Source of the DNA: Polynucleobacter duraquae
Lineage (GTDB): Bacteria; Pseudomonadota; Gammaproteobacteria; Burkholderiales; Burkholderiaceae
Direction of reading: 5' to 3'
NCBI RefSeq assembly: GCF_000973625.1
Contig: NZ_CP007501.1
Location: 806,001 to 870,000 of the forward strand
Length of the DNA: 64,000 nt
The notes under the pieces are model-generated. The model had not been told where the DNA came from. It was given only the letters and a program-made list of their open reading frames with translations, and ran no database searches. A program made the position numbers and the translations under genes. This document shows positions 33,112 to 41,109 of this stretch, in pieces (position 1 is the first letter of the stretch; every line of letters starts with the position of its first letter).

Positions 33112-33866
33112 TGGAAAATATGGAAGTCATTCTCAAGGCAGATCATTTAAGCAAGCGTTTTGGTGGCCTTAAGGCAGTTGATGATGTGAGTTTTGAAGTG
33201 ACACGTTTAGGTGTCACCTCTATTATTGGTCCAAATGGTGCGGGCAAGAGTACCCTCTTTAATTTAATTAGCGGTACTTTTATGGCTGACTCTGGACTTG
33301 TTGAGTTAGATGGCCTGAATGTTACAAGAATGAGTCCCGAGAGTCGTTTGTCATGTGGTATGGCCCGATCATTTCAGATTACTAACCTCTTTTTTGACCT
33401 CTCTGTGATTGATAATTTAAGAATAGCAAGCCAAGCATTAGAGTCTCGTTCACATTTATTCTTGCCCTTGAATAAAAGTACTATTGCAATTGCAAGAGCA
33501 GATGAATTATTAGAAGAATTTGGATTAACTGATTCTCGTGAACAACTTGCAGGGGCTTTATCCCATGGCCAGCAAAGACGGTTAGAAATTGCAGTTACCT
33601 TGGCGACTCGACCAAAACTCCTACTCTTGGATGAGCCTACTCAAGGGATGTCTCGGGGTGATACCCAGGAGACTGCTGAGCTGATTAAACATCTTGGATC
33701 AAAAATAACAGTCCTGTTAATTGAGCATGACGTAGACCTTGTAATGGATTTATCCAAAAAGGTCATCGTCATGGCACAGGGAAAGAAATTGGCTGAAGGT
33801 AATCCTGAGCAGGTTCGTGCCAATCCGCTTGTACAAACAGCATATTTTGGTGAGGAGTTGGCATGA
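33111..33866 (+). CDS. ABC importer ATPase, LivG type
   Basis: A 251-aa ATPase with Walker A GPNGAGKSTL near residues 40-49, the ABC signature LSHGQQRRLEIA near 149, and Walker B KLLLLDEPTQG. The start is uncertain: a GTG at 33108, the ATG at 33111 overlapping the previous stop (TGATG), or an ATG at 33120 better spaced from AGGGGGAG. It energises uptake together with the LivF-type partner. Confidence 0.88.
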   Translation: MENMEVILKADHLSKRFGGLKAVDDVSFEVTRLGVTSIIGPNGAGKSTLFNLISGTFMADSGLVELDGLNVTRMSPESRLSCGMARSFQITNLFFDLSVIDNLRIASQALESRSHLFLPLNKSTIAIARADELLEEFGLTDSREQLAGALSHGQQRRLEIAVTLATRPKLLLLDEPTQGMSRGDTQETAELIKHLGSKITVLLIEHDVDLVMDLSKKVIVMAQGKKLAEGNPEQVRANPLVQTAYFGEELA

Positions 33867-34573
33867 TTTTGGAGATGCATGATGTCCATGTCAATCTTGG
33901 GCTGTCTCATGTTTTACAGGGAGTTAATTTATCTATACATCCCGGAGAGACGGTAGGTTTATTTGGAAGGAATGGGGTTGGTAAAACTACGATTGTCAAA
34001 ACCATTGCTGGTTGGTACCGGCCTTCCCAGGGAAAAATATTATTTCAGGGTCAACCCATTGATGCTTTACCGCCAAACGAAATCACAAGATTGGGCTTGG
34101 GGCTGGTGCCGGAGGATCGAAGGGTATTTCCTGGGCTCAGTGTCGAGGGCAATCTTAAGCTTGGATTGATGCAGGTCCAAGCAAGTGAGCGAAAAGCTGC
34201 AGAAGAGCGCATACAAATGGTCTTTGAACGATTTCCGCGGCTAAGTGAAAGGCGAGATCAATCCGGCAACACTTTATCTGGCGGAGAGCAGCAAATGTTG
34301 GCAATGGCACGAGTATTGATTGGTAATCCAAAACTATTATTAATTGATGAGCCGACCGAAGGCCTTGCCCCCATGGTAGTTGCCGATATTTTTCGGCTAA
34401 TGGAGGAGTTGAAGTCTCAGGGAATTTCTATTCTTCTGATTGAACAAAATATCCATAAAGCAATTCATTTATGCGATAGGCATTATGTGGTTGAGCGGGG
34501 AAAGGTGGTACTTGAGGGTAATTCCCAAGATATAGAAGAGCGCAAAGAATTAATAAGGCGCGTTAGTGTTTGA
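33863..34573 (+). CDS. ABC importer ATPase, LivF type
   Basis: A 236-aa ATPase with Walker A GRNGVGKTTIVKTIAG near residues 35-50, the signature LSGGEQQMLAMARV near 136 and Walker B KLLLIDEPTEGLAP. It overlaps the LivG-type gene by 4 nt (ATGA) and completes the five-gene importer downstream of the furoate genes. Confidence 0.88.
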   Translation: MILEMHDVHVNLGLSHVLQGVNLSIHPGETVGLFGRNGVGKTTIVKTIAGWYRPSQGKILFQGQPIDALPPNEITRLGLGLVPEDRRVFPGLSVEGNLKLGLMQVQASERKAAEERIQMVFERFPRLSERRDQSGNTLSGGEQQMLAMARVLIGNPKLLLIDEPTEGLAPMVVADIFRLMEELKSQGISILLIEQNIHKAIHLCDRHYVVERGKVVLEGNSQDIEERKELIRRVSV

Positions 34574-34580
34574 TAAATAA

Positions 34581-34679
34581 ATGAAGAAGTTCATGAATGT
34601 AAAAAAATTAGGATTTAGCATTGCATTTTTAATTGGTATTCTTTCTATCACTGCGGGCCAATTATTTTTACAAAGCTAA
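34581..34679 (+). CDS. Tiny membrane peptide (32 aa) at the operon end
   Basis: A 32-aa frame starting 7 nt after the ATPase stop: a basic N-terminus and a single hydrophobic helix (LGFSIAFLIGILSITAG). It is probably translated with the operon if real. No family is recognised. Confidence 0.35.
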   Translation: MKKFMNVKKLGFSIAFLIGILSITAGQLFLQS

Positions 34680-34721
34680 ATATTCTTCTCAGATGTGAAC
34701 TTACTTAATTTTTTAGAGCCT

Positions 34722-34743
34722 TCCCCAAAGAGGGGGGATTTTT
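34722..34743 (+). terminator. Terminator of the furoate/ABC operon
   Basis: TCCCC and GGGGGA pair around a short loop and are followed by five T, about 150 bp after the last ATPase. The 34744-34901 stretch has only a short frame interrupted by in-frame stops. Confidence 0.6.
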
Positions 34744-34901
34744 GATAATCTTCTACTTCAAGGAATTCTGATTATGGCTGAAGGACAACCTCTTAAAGTT
34801 GAATAGTTTGCCACTTTATCTCGTCAAATTGATGCTTGAGTTTCTATTAGCAAAACACTATCTCAGGCTGCGAAATCAAGGTCTCAGCAATACGATACCC
34901 A

Positions 34902-35023
34902 TTGCACAGTTTATTACACAGTCACAATTTCAGCGTGTAAGTCATTGAAATATATAGATATTCAAGCAACCACGAATTCTTCTAAGGCGTAGGTCGCACG
35001 TTCGAATCGTGCTGGGCAGGCCA
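34902..35023 (+). repeat. 122-bp right-end block with perfect tRNA-Arg remnant
   Basis: TTGCACAGT (34902), TTACACAGT (34914), GTAAGTCATTGAAATATATAG, CACGAATTCTT and a perfect 45-bp tRNA 3' half (34979-35023). It closes the furoate module that opens with left-end block B at 21123. The tRNA part is as well preserved as those much nearer the tRNA. Confidence 0.9.
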
Positions 35024-35264
35024 AAATATCCAACTTCGTCCAGCACTCTTAATTCCATCGCTCAGCTTGGTTTTGTAACGCTCTAGATCACTCTGTCCAT
35101 CAATTTGCCTCCACGATAGCTCTTCTTTGGGGCATATTTGTTGAAATACTCATTTTCTGAATAGTCTAAAATATTTTGGGCGGGCCAGAAAATTGATTCT
35201 GTTATGTCTTGTCTTAGCTCTTCACCAAATAAATCATCTATCTACTTTCTTTTGTGGAAATTTT

Positions 35265-36107
35265 ATGAAGCATTTTAAAGTTTGGCTCACTATTTTCAGC
35301 ACTTTTTATGCTCTTAATACATACGCCCAAAGTGTGTTGGAGGGTGGTGATGATCAATATAAGCCTCAAGTTGGTCAAGAGGGTAAAGACGTGATTTGGG
35401 TACCTACTACGAATGAGTTACTTGCCATCATGTTAAAAACTGCCAAAGTGAATTCTAACGATTTAGTCTATGACCTCGGTTCTGGTGATGGCAGGATTGC
35501 GATTGCAGCCGCGAAAGATTTTGGCGCGCAAGCTGTTGGAATCGAGTTTAATCCCGCAATGGCAGAATTAGCCCAGCGTAATGTTAATCGTGCAGGGGTT
35601 GGCGAGCGTGTGAAGATTATTAATGGGGATATTTTTAAGGAAGATTTTAGTAAGGCAACTGTGGTTACCATGTATTTATTACCCGATCTGAATATCGCCT
35701 TACGTCCCACTATATTAAAGATGAAGCCTGGCACGCGAGTGACATCCCATGCATTTAATATGGGTGATTGGGATGCGGATATTGAAATCGATAGTCCTGC
35801 TAAGGCTTTTTATTGGGTCGTTCCTGCTCCGGTGGAAGGAGAGTGGTTAATTTCAGGAATGGAGCCAAAAAGGACGGTCTTAAAACTATCTCAACATTAT
35901 CAAAAAATTGGCGGCACTCTTCAAATTGGTGATGACTCGCAACCTCTTCTAAATCCTAGGCTAGATGGGGCAACTCTTAGCTTCACATACCTCGATCGTA
36001 ACAAGGCCTCGCATTTTGTAATAATGGCTGTAGATAAGAATGCAATTAAAGGTATTTATAAAAGTAGAGCCTTCAACGATAACGTGATTGTTGGTAAGCG
36101 CCTTTAA
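35265..36107 (+). CDS. Exported class I SAM-dependent methyltransferase-like protein
   Basis: A 280-aa protein. I start at the ATG at 35265 (GTGGA upstream), which gives a signal peptide (cleavage near NTYAQS); the open frame further upstream lacks a start signal. Motif I is VYDLGSGDGRIAIAAAKDFG, then VGIEFNPAMAELAQRN, NGDIF and MYLLPDLN. The C-terminal 100 residues form an extra beta-rich domain. Its substrate is unknown. It is the only gene between the remnants at 35023 and 36253. The upstream 35024-35264 may hold decayed coding sequence on the minus strand. Confidence 0.75.
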   Translation: MKHFKVWLTIFSTFYALNTYAQSVLEGGDDQYKPQVGQEGKDVIWVPTTNELLAIMLKTAKVNSNDLVYDLGSGDGRIAIAAAKDFGAQAVGIEFNPAMAELAQRNVNRAGVGERVKIINGDIFKEDFSKATVVTMYLLPDLNIALRPTILKMKPGTRVTSHAFNMGDWDADIEIDSPAKAFYWVVPAPVEGEWLISGMEPKRTVLKLSQHYQKIGGTLQIGDDSQPLLNPRLDGATLSFTYLDRNKASHFVIMAVDKNAIKGIYKSRAFNDNVIVGKRL

Positions 36108-36208
36108 TATTTCATTTAATGGCTGCTAATCATTCAGGGGCCTCGCCTCAGCGCTTATCAACACCTCGATATCATTGTTTTTAGGTTTGTTTAGCCTCAT
36201 TTTTAAAG

Positions 36209-36253
36209 CTTCTAAGGGGTAGGTCGCACGTTCGAATCGTGCTGGGCAGGCCA
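36209..36253 (+). repeat. tRNA-Arg 3' remnant (45 bp, one mismatch)
   Basis: Identical to the tRNA 3' half except GGGGT for GGCGT after the anticodon loop. No TTGCACAGT arms precede it. It separates the methyltransferase from the alternative oxidase. Confidence 0.9.
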
Positions 36254-36326
36254 AAAACCAAAGCCCCAGGTAAGTCAAACAGGGACTTGTGAGCACAAAA
36301 GTCAAAAAACACTTAAAGTATTTGAT

Positions 36327-36935
36327 ATGAAAGATCTGATTCATTACACCCCCATTCAATTTTCTGATCGAGTCGCTCTGTCATTTACTAAAGGCATGCG
36401 TTTTTTTGCTGACACCTTTTTTAAGAAACGCTATGGGCACCGAGCTGTTGTTTTAGAAACCGTCGCAGGAGTTCCGGGAATGGTTGCTGGTATGTGGACT
36501 CATTTAACAAGTTTACGTAGTATGAAGGTGGGCTATGGACCAAAGATTCGCACGCTTTTAGCAGAAGCGGAGAACGAAAGAATGCATTTAATGACTTTTA
36601 TCGAGATTGCAAAGCCCAATATGTTTGAGCGCTATTTGGTCTTGATTACGCAAGCCATTTTCTGGAATTTCTTTTTCATTATTTATGTATTTTTCCCAAG
36701 AACCGCGCATCGCATAGTCGGCTATTTTGAGGAAGAGGCTGTCTACTCCTATACCGAATATTTAAAAGAAATTGATGAGGGGCGCACACCCAACGTTCCT
36801 GCCCCCAAGATTGCCATCGATTATTGGAAACTTGATGCCACTGCAACCTTGCGTGATGTTGTGATTGCTGTCCGAAATGATGAAGCCCATCATCGAGATA
36901 CAAACCATCAATTTGCCAGTGACTATGACAGGTAA
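36327..36935 (+). CDS. aox: Alternative oxidase (di-iron ubiquinol oxidase)
   Basis: A 202-aa membrane-bound di-iron oxidase that passes electrons from ubiquinol to oxygen without proton pumping, giving cyanide-insensitive respiration. The four iron-ligand helices are recognisable: [11 protein letters not shown] near residues 39-49, [12 protein letters not shown] near 80-91, [14 protein letters not shown] near 132-145 and [13 protein letters not shown] near 182-194. Length and motif order match bacterial AOX. It is the only gene between two tRNA-Arg remnants (36253 and 36954), so it looks like an independently acquired single-gene module. AOX is uncommon in bacteria. Confidence 0.93.
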   Translation: MKDLIHYTPIQFSDRVALSFTKGMRFFADTFFKKRYGHRAVVLETVAGVPGMVAGMWTHLTSLRSMKVGYGPKIRTLLAEAENERMHLMTFIEIAKPNMFERYLVLITQAIFWNFFFIIYVFFPRTAHRIVGYFEEEAVYSYTEYLKEIDEGRTPNVPAPKIAIDYWKLDATATLRDVVIAVRNDEAHHRDTNHQFASDYDR

Positions 36936-36953
36936 TTTCATTTATTATGGAGA

Positions 36954-36986
36954 AGGTCGCACGCTCGAATCGTGCTGGGCAGGCCA
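36954..36986 (+). repeat. tRNA-Arg 3' remnant (33 bp, one mismatch)
   Basis: Starts later than the others, at AGGTCGCACG, and has one change in the T-loop (GCTCGAAT for GTTCGAAT). It lies 19 bp after the oxidase stop codon. Confidence 0.85.
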
Positions 36987-37020
36987 ATCACGCTTAAATC
37001 AAACTTTTAGGCCATATTTA

Positions 37021-37233
37021 ATGAAAAAACTAATTCTGTTTAGTGTCGTATTCACTGCCGCAGTCCTTGCAGGCTGCAAAGGTGAGGATGCGGTAGCAAA
37101 ATGCGTTCAAGCCAATATTAATTCTGATATTGATAGTGGGAAGCTCAAAAAGACAGACTCTGCGGCAATCAAACAATTTGAGTCAATGCATAGAGCAACT
37201 TGCATTGAAAATATGACGCCAAAGGCGTATTAA
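37021..37233 (+). CDS. Small lipoprotein (70 aa)
   Basis: A 70-aa protein with a lipoprotein signal (AAVLAGCKG, lipidated Cys near residue 19) and two further Cys in the mature part (AKCVQAN, ATCIENM), which could form a disulfide. It starts 35 bp after the remnant. The family is unknown. Confidence 0.65.
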   Translation: MKKLILFSVVFTAAVLAGCKGEDAVAKCVQANINSDIDSGKLKKTDSAAIKQFESMHRATCIENMTPKAY

Positions 37234-37254
37234 ATATTCATTAAGCGCCTTAAT

Positions 37255-37283
37255 GCACCACCAGCTCTTTGGTGCTTTATTTT
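37255..37283 (+). terminator. Terminator after the lipoprotein gene
   Basis: GCACCA and TGGTGC pair around a 9-nt loop, followed by TTTATTTT. Confidence 0.65.
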
Positions 37284-37314
37284 CTGAAGCGGTCAGGAAT
37301 CAATCCAATGAGGT

Positions 37315-37683
37315 TTAGGTTTTTCGTGGTGGGATGCGCCACCATAAAAAGACGAGCCAAAGGGTGCAGAGTAAATAAAGAGCAGTAAAAAATTCAAGGG
37401 GTAATTCCCAGAAAAGAATCTGACTTAAGTGGTGCATCCAAAATGAGTTTGGGGCTGCGGCACTTCTTAAAAAGGCCTCGAGGATTGTCAAAGGGCAGGT
37501 AATGTGAAAAATAGCCTCTAGGGCTATGAAAACCATGAGTCCAACGTGAATTTGGCGATAACGCCGCGACCTTACCCATGACCATTGATAGTGCGCGCCC
37601 AAGGGGATTAGCAACATACCAGTCACTAAAAAAGTAGCAATAGCAAAGTGAGCAAGCAGCACAAGGTCGGCTAATAAGGTCAT
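37315..37683 (-). CDS. DUF2784 membrane protein
   Basis: A 122-aa protein with four membrane helices and the DUF2784 pattern: DLVLLAHFAIATFLVTG near residues 6-22, RQIHVGLMVFIALEAIFHITCPLT near 43-66 and the FWMHHLSQILFW segment. The function is unknown. It is convergent with the lipoprotein gene. Confidence 0.8.
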   Translation of the reverse strand: MTLLADLVLLAHFAIATFLVTGMLLIPLGAHYQWSWVRSRRYRQIHVGLMVFIALEAIFHITCPLTILEAFLRSAAAPNSFWMHHLSQILFWELPLEFFTALYLLCTLWLVFLWWRIPPRKT

Positions 37684-37742
37684 GAAAAAGCATACACAAT
37701 GGATTAGGCAATATCAAATATCGTTTTATCCAATTAACCTCA

Positions 37743-37820
37743 TCGCACAGTTTATTACACAGTCTCGATTTAAGCGTGCAAACCATTGAAATATATACAC
37801 ATTCCAACAGCCAAATTCTC
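37743..37820 (+). repeat. Right-end block that has lost its tRNA remnant
   Basis: TCGCACAGT (37743), TTACACAGT (37755), GCAAACCATTGAAATATATA and CCAACAGCCAAATTC follow the order of the 122-bp blocks, but the tRNA part has decayed beyond recognition (TCTTGATAATTATTG). It marks an old joint. The gap on to 37982 holds no gene. Confidence 0.75.
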
Positions 37821-37982
37821 TTGATAATTATTGTGTCAGCTTATCTATTGCGCTTAATTGGCAAGATTTTGGATCAGATTACACCAATCGCTTAGTTATC
37901 TTAGTTTATAGTACAAAAAAAGCACCCGTTAGTAGCTGCTAACCCCTTTAATTGCAAGATCCCTATTAGAAATGGAAAGCAG

Positions 37983-38693
37983 ATGGGTGATTACACCAAG
38001 ATGTCGGCACATTACGACACGATTATGACATCAGGGTATTACGACTATAAGGCAATAGTTGATGGATTACTTAATCATCATCCTTTTGAGAATGTTTTAG
38101 AGATTGGGTGCGGCACGGGTTTAATTTTGGAGGAGATTGCTAAACGTGAACCAGCAGCTAATATCCGTGGCATAGACTTAACTCAATCGATGCTTGACAT
38201 AGCACAAAAACGTTTAGAGCCTTACCCAAACATTCAGTTAAGTCAGCAAAATATTACTGAGTTAAGTCTTGAGCAGCAATATCGTTTGGCGTTTTCATAT
38301 GGTGGCGTTTGGTATTTCGTGATTGATGGCGATAAAGAGCCATTTCTAGTTAGTCATATCTATGATGAGCAAGCAAATCATCTTGGGTTGGAAAGTTTAA
38401 GTAAATTTGTTCAGTCGGGTGGAAAATTGTTGCTAGGAATTCAAGGACCACACCATGATTATGAAAAGCCCATTTCTAATGGGATGATCTACTCACAAAA
38501 GATTGAACCTTTAGATCTAGGATTTACTAAGCACTATTATCTCGATGATAAAGATGATCGTGTCATGGCTCAAACGATTCACTACCGTACCTATAATTTT
38601 AGCGATGCTAAGAAATTACTATCGAGTTATGGTTTTGAGTATGAGGATCGGACAGAAAAGCATCAACATTTTCTTGAATTTAACCGTGTTTAG
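37983..38693 (+). CDS. Class I SAM-dependent methyltransferase
   Basis: A 236-aa cytoplasmic methyltransferase with motif I VLEIGCGTGLILEEIA near residues 39-54 and the acidic loop IRGIDLTQSMLDIAQKRL. The later part (SYGGVWYFVIDGD) resembles small-molecule methyltransferases of natural-product clusters. Its stop is 2 nt before the dehydrogenase gene, and a class III aminotransferase follows, so the three form an operon. The substrate is unknown. Confidence 0.8.
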   Translation: MGDYTKMSAHYDTIMTSGYYDYKAIVDGLLNHHPFENVLEIGCGTGLILEEIAKREPAANIRGIDLTQSMLDIAQKRLEPYPNIQLSQQNITELSLEQQYRLAFSYGGVWYFVIDGDKEPFLVSHIYDEQANHLGLESLSKFVQSGGKLLLGIQGPHHDYEKPISNGMIYSQKIEPLDLGFTKHYYLDDKDDRVMAQTIHYRTYNFSDAKKLLSSYGFEYEDRTEKHQHFLEFNRV

Positions 38694-38695
38694 AG

Positions 38696-39622
38696 ATGCC
38701 CATCAAGATGAATGATCCATTGATTGGTTTTATTGGTGTGGGTAATATGGGTAATCCCATGGCCGCTAATTTACTAAAAGCAGGTTATAGAGTCAGTGTG
38801 TTTGATCGTGAGCCTCACAAGGCAATTAATTTAGTATCCTTGGGCGCAAATCTTGCAGAAAATATTACGCAACTTGGTCAGCAATCGCAAGTGGTAATTT
38901 GTTCATTGCCAGGTCCATTGCAAGTCAAAGAGGTGATGTTTGGTAGTAGTGGGCTCATTAATGCAATGAAGCCAGGATCAACCATTATTGATACTTCGAC
39001 GAGCTCGGTAGAGCTTGCACAAGAATTATCAAGCCTTCTAGAGCAAAAGAATGTGAGCTTTTTAGAAGCGCCAGTGACAAATGCTGTTGACTTTGCAGCA
39101 CTTGGTAAGTTGTCCATTTTTGTTGCCGGCAAGCAATCAAATTTTGAACAGTGTAAGCCTATTTTTGAAGTGCTTGGTGAAAAAATATTTTATGTCGGTA
39201 AACCTGGTAATGGGGCTACGATTAAGTTGCTCACCAATCTCCTATGGTTTACACACGCTGCAGTGATCGGTGAGGCCTTAATGTTAGGTGCGAAGGCTGA
39301 TATTCCACTAGATATTGTTGCTGAAGCAATTCAATCAAGCGCTGGTAATAGCTGGGTAGCTCAACATGACATCCCCTCTATTTTTGCAGGACACTATGAC
39401 CCCAGTTTTTCTTTAGCGCTATGTTGTAAAGATTTAGATTTGGTCAATCAAATTGCGCAGTCTCAGGGCTTTACCCTGACTATGGGTCAATTTGTTCAAA
39501 GTCTCTTTGAGGAGGCTCAAAAAACTTATGGCGCATCTGCTGCTGAATTACATGTAGTCAAATTATTGGAAGATCGAGTTGGCACTTATTTGCGTCCTCA
39601 CTTGCAAAATTCGCCCACATAA
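38696..39622 (+). CDS. 3-hydroxyisobutyrate dehydrogenase-family oxidoreductase
   Basis: A 308-aa NAD(P)-dependent beta-hydroxyacid dehydrogenase. The Rossmann motif is GFIGVGNMGNPMAANLLKAG near residues 10-29, the substrate loop is FLEAPVTNAVDFAALGKLSIF and the catalytic Lys lies in GNGATIKLLTNLLWF near 172. It is the middle gene of the trio. The enzyme could oxidise or reduce a hydroxyacid or semialdehyde handled by the following aminotransferase. Confidence 0.85.
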   Translation: MPIKMNDPLIGFIGVGNMGNPMAANLLKAGYRVSVFDREPHKAINLVSLGANLAENITQLGQQSQVVICSLPGPLQVKEVMFGSSGLINAMKPGSTIIDTSTSSVELAQELSSLLEQKNVSFLEAPVTNAVDFAALGKLSIFVAGKQSNFEQCKPIFEVLGEKIFYVGKPGNGATIKLLTNLLWFTHAAVIGEALMLGAKADIPLDIVAEAIQSSAGNSWVAQHDIPSIFAGHYDPSFSLALCCKDLDLVNQIAQSQGFTLTMGQFVQSLFEEAQKTYGASAAELHVVKLLEDRVGTYLRPHLQNSPT

Positions 39623-39636
39623 TCCCCGCCAAGATC

Positions 39637-40944
39637 ATGACGTTAAAAAATCAAGTCAAACTCATGCAAGAAGCTCACTTGCACATGCCACAAGGAGTTG
39701 CGGAAAACTATCGCTATTGGGGTGATGAGCAAACTGTATTTATATCTTCAGCCAAGGGTGCTCAGCTGACCGACTGTGATGGCAAAAAATATATTGATTT
39801 TCGTTTGGGATATGGCCCAATTATTTTGGGCTTTCGTGATGACCGGGTTGATCAAGCTGTCATTCGACAGATTCAGGAAGGCGGAACGCTGTCGGGTTTT
39901 TCTACATCACTTGATACAGAGGTGGCGAAGCAAATCAAAGCAATGTGCCCACAAATTGATAAGTTACGTTTTGCTAATTCTGGTACCGAAGCTGTGATGG
40001 GCGCAGTTAGAACAGCGCGTGGTTTTACCGGCAGGGATCGAATTGCTATTGTAGAAGGTAGTTTTCATGGCCTCGTTGATGAAATGATGTGGAAATCTGA
40101 TATCGAGAATTGGAATTCTGGCGATCTTCTCCCGCCCAAAATTATTCCATTTGGGGCTGGTATTCCTGAGAATACGCGCGAGCTGGTTGATTTTATTGAA
40201 CTCAATAATTTTGAATCTCTTGAGCAACTTTTTATGATGCGGAAAGATTCTTTAGCCTGTGTTTTATTGGAGCCAATTATTGGTAATGCTGGCAGTATTG
40301 CGGCCTGTAATTGCTGGTTACAAAGGTTGCGTGATCTATGCACCGAAAACGGTACGATCCTTATTATTGATGAAGTCAAAACAGGGTTTCGGGTAGCTAA
40401 GGGTGGCGCTCAATCTTTGTATGGGATTTATGCGGATTTGACAACGTATGCCAAGGCCATGGGCAATGGATATCCAGTGGCAGCTTTTGGTGGAAGATCC
40501 GAAGTAATGGCTGTGGTTGGTTCCCATGCTGGCGGTGTTGTGCATGGTGGAACCTATACTGCCAACCTAGTCAGTTTAAGTGCAGCGTATGCAACCTTAG
40601 ATATTTTGGCAAATACCAATGCCCTCAAAACAGTGGATGAGGCGGGGCTGCAGATTCAAGCCTTATTAGGTCGTGTTTTTACTGCTGCTGGAATTGAACA
40701 TGCGTTTGCTGGCCCTCCTGCAATGTTGGGAATTCATTTTTCGAGTGAAGTGCCTAATAATTATCGTCAGTGGCGAAAGGTCAACAACAACTTATATAAG
40801 AACTTTGCCTGGAAATTAATTGAGTATGGAGTGATGCTCGAGCCAGACTCTAGAGAGCCTTGGTTTATTTGCGAAGCACATAGTCAAATAGACTTTGCTT
40901 GGTTAGAGGATGTGGCTACAAAAGCAATTAAATCTGTTCTTTAA
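39637..40944 (+). CDS. Class III PLP-dependent aminotransferase (GSA-aminomutase-like)
   Basis: A 435-aa fold-type I enzyme. Motifs are the PLP phosphate site NSGTEAVMGAVRTARG near residues 113-128, FHGLVDE, the Asp in ILIIDEVKTGFRVAKGG near 245 and the Lys in TTYAKAMGNGYPVAAFGG near 272. It resembles glutamate-1-semialdehyde aminomutase and omega-aminotransferases. It lies 14 nt after the dehydrogenase. Together with the methyltransferase it may modify an amino or keto acid; the pathway is not identifiable. Confidence 0.85.
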   Translation: MTLKNQVKLMQEAHLHMPQGVAENYRYWGDEQTVFISSAKGAQLTDCDGKKYIDFRLGYGPIILGFRDDRVDQAVIRQIQEGGTLSGFSTSLDTEVAKQIKAMCPQIDKLRFANSGTEAVMGAVRTARGFTGRDRIAIVEGSFHGLVDEMMWKSDIENWNSGDLLPPKIIPFGAGIPENTRELVDFIELNNFESLEQLFMMRKDSLACVLLEPIIGNAGSIAACNCWLQRLRDLCTENGTILIIDEVKTGFRVAKGGAQSLYGIYADLTTYAKAMGNGYPVAAFGGRSEVMAVVGSHAGGVVHGGTYTANLVSLSAAYATLDILANTNALKTVDEAGLQIQALLGRVFTAAGIEHAFAGPPAMLGIHFSSEVPNNYRQWRKVNNNLYKNFAWKLIEYGVMLEPDSREPWFICEAHSQIDFAWLEDVATKAIKSVL

Positions 40945-40971
40945 AAATGAACAGTCAATCTACCGATGTTA

Positions 40972-41093
40972 TTGCACAGTTTATTACACAGTGCCGTTTT
41001 TACTCTGTAAGCCATTGAAATATACAGACTTTTTAACAGCCACGAATTCTTCTAAGTCGTAGGTCGCACTCTTGAATCGTGCTGGGAAGGCCA
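40972..41093 (+). repeat. 122-bp right-end block with decayed tRNA-Arg remnant
   Basis: TTGCACAGT (40972), TTACACAGT (40984), GTAAGCCATTGAAATATA, CACGAATTCTT, then the tRNA 3' half (41049-41093) with five changes. Its length equals the blocks at 17595, 21001 and 34902. It closes the aminotransferase module. Confidence 0.88.
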
Positions 41094-41109
41094 AAAATCC
41101 TGTAGCCCT

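Noticed and set aside
34774..34880. Short frame starting MAEGQPLKVE with two in-frame stops
   Set aside because: It could be a decayed gene, but only about 35 residues are readable and nothing identifies it.
35024..35190. Possible coding remnant on the minus strand and a GGGCGGGCCA sequence at 35179-35188 resembling the tRNA end
   Set aside because: The match to the tRNA is too short to count as a remnant, and the coding fragments lie in different frames.
36679..36987. Minus-strand frame with an ARFERATF-type peptide across the oxidase gene
   Set aside because: It begins in the tRNA-Arg remnant read backwards and runs antisense to a clear alternative oxidase; an artefact of the remnant.
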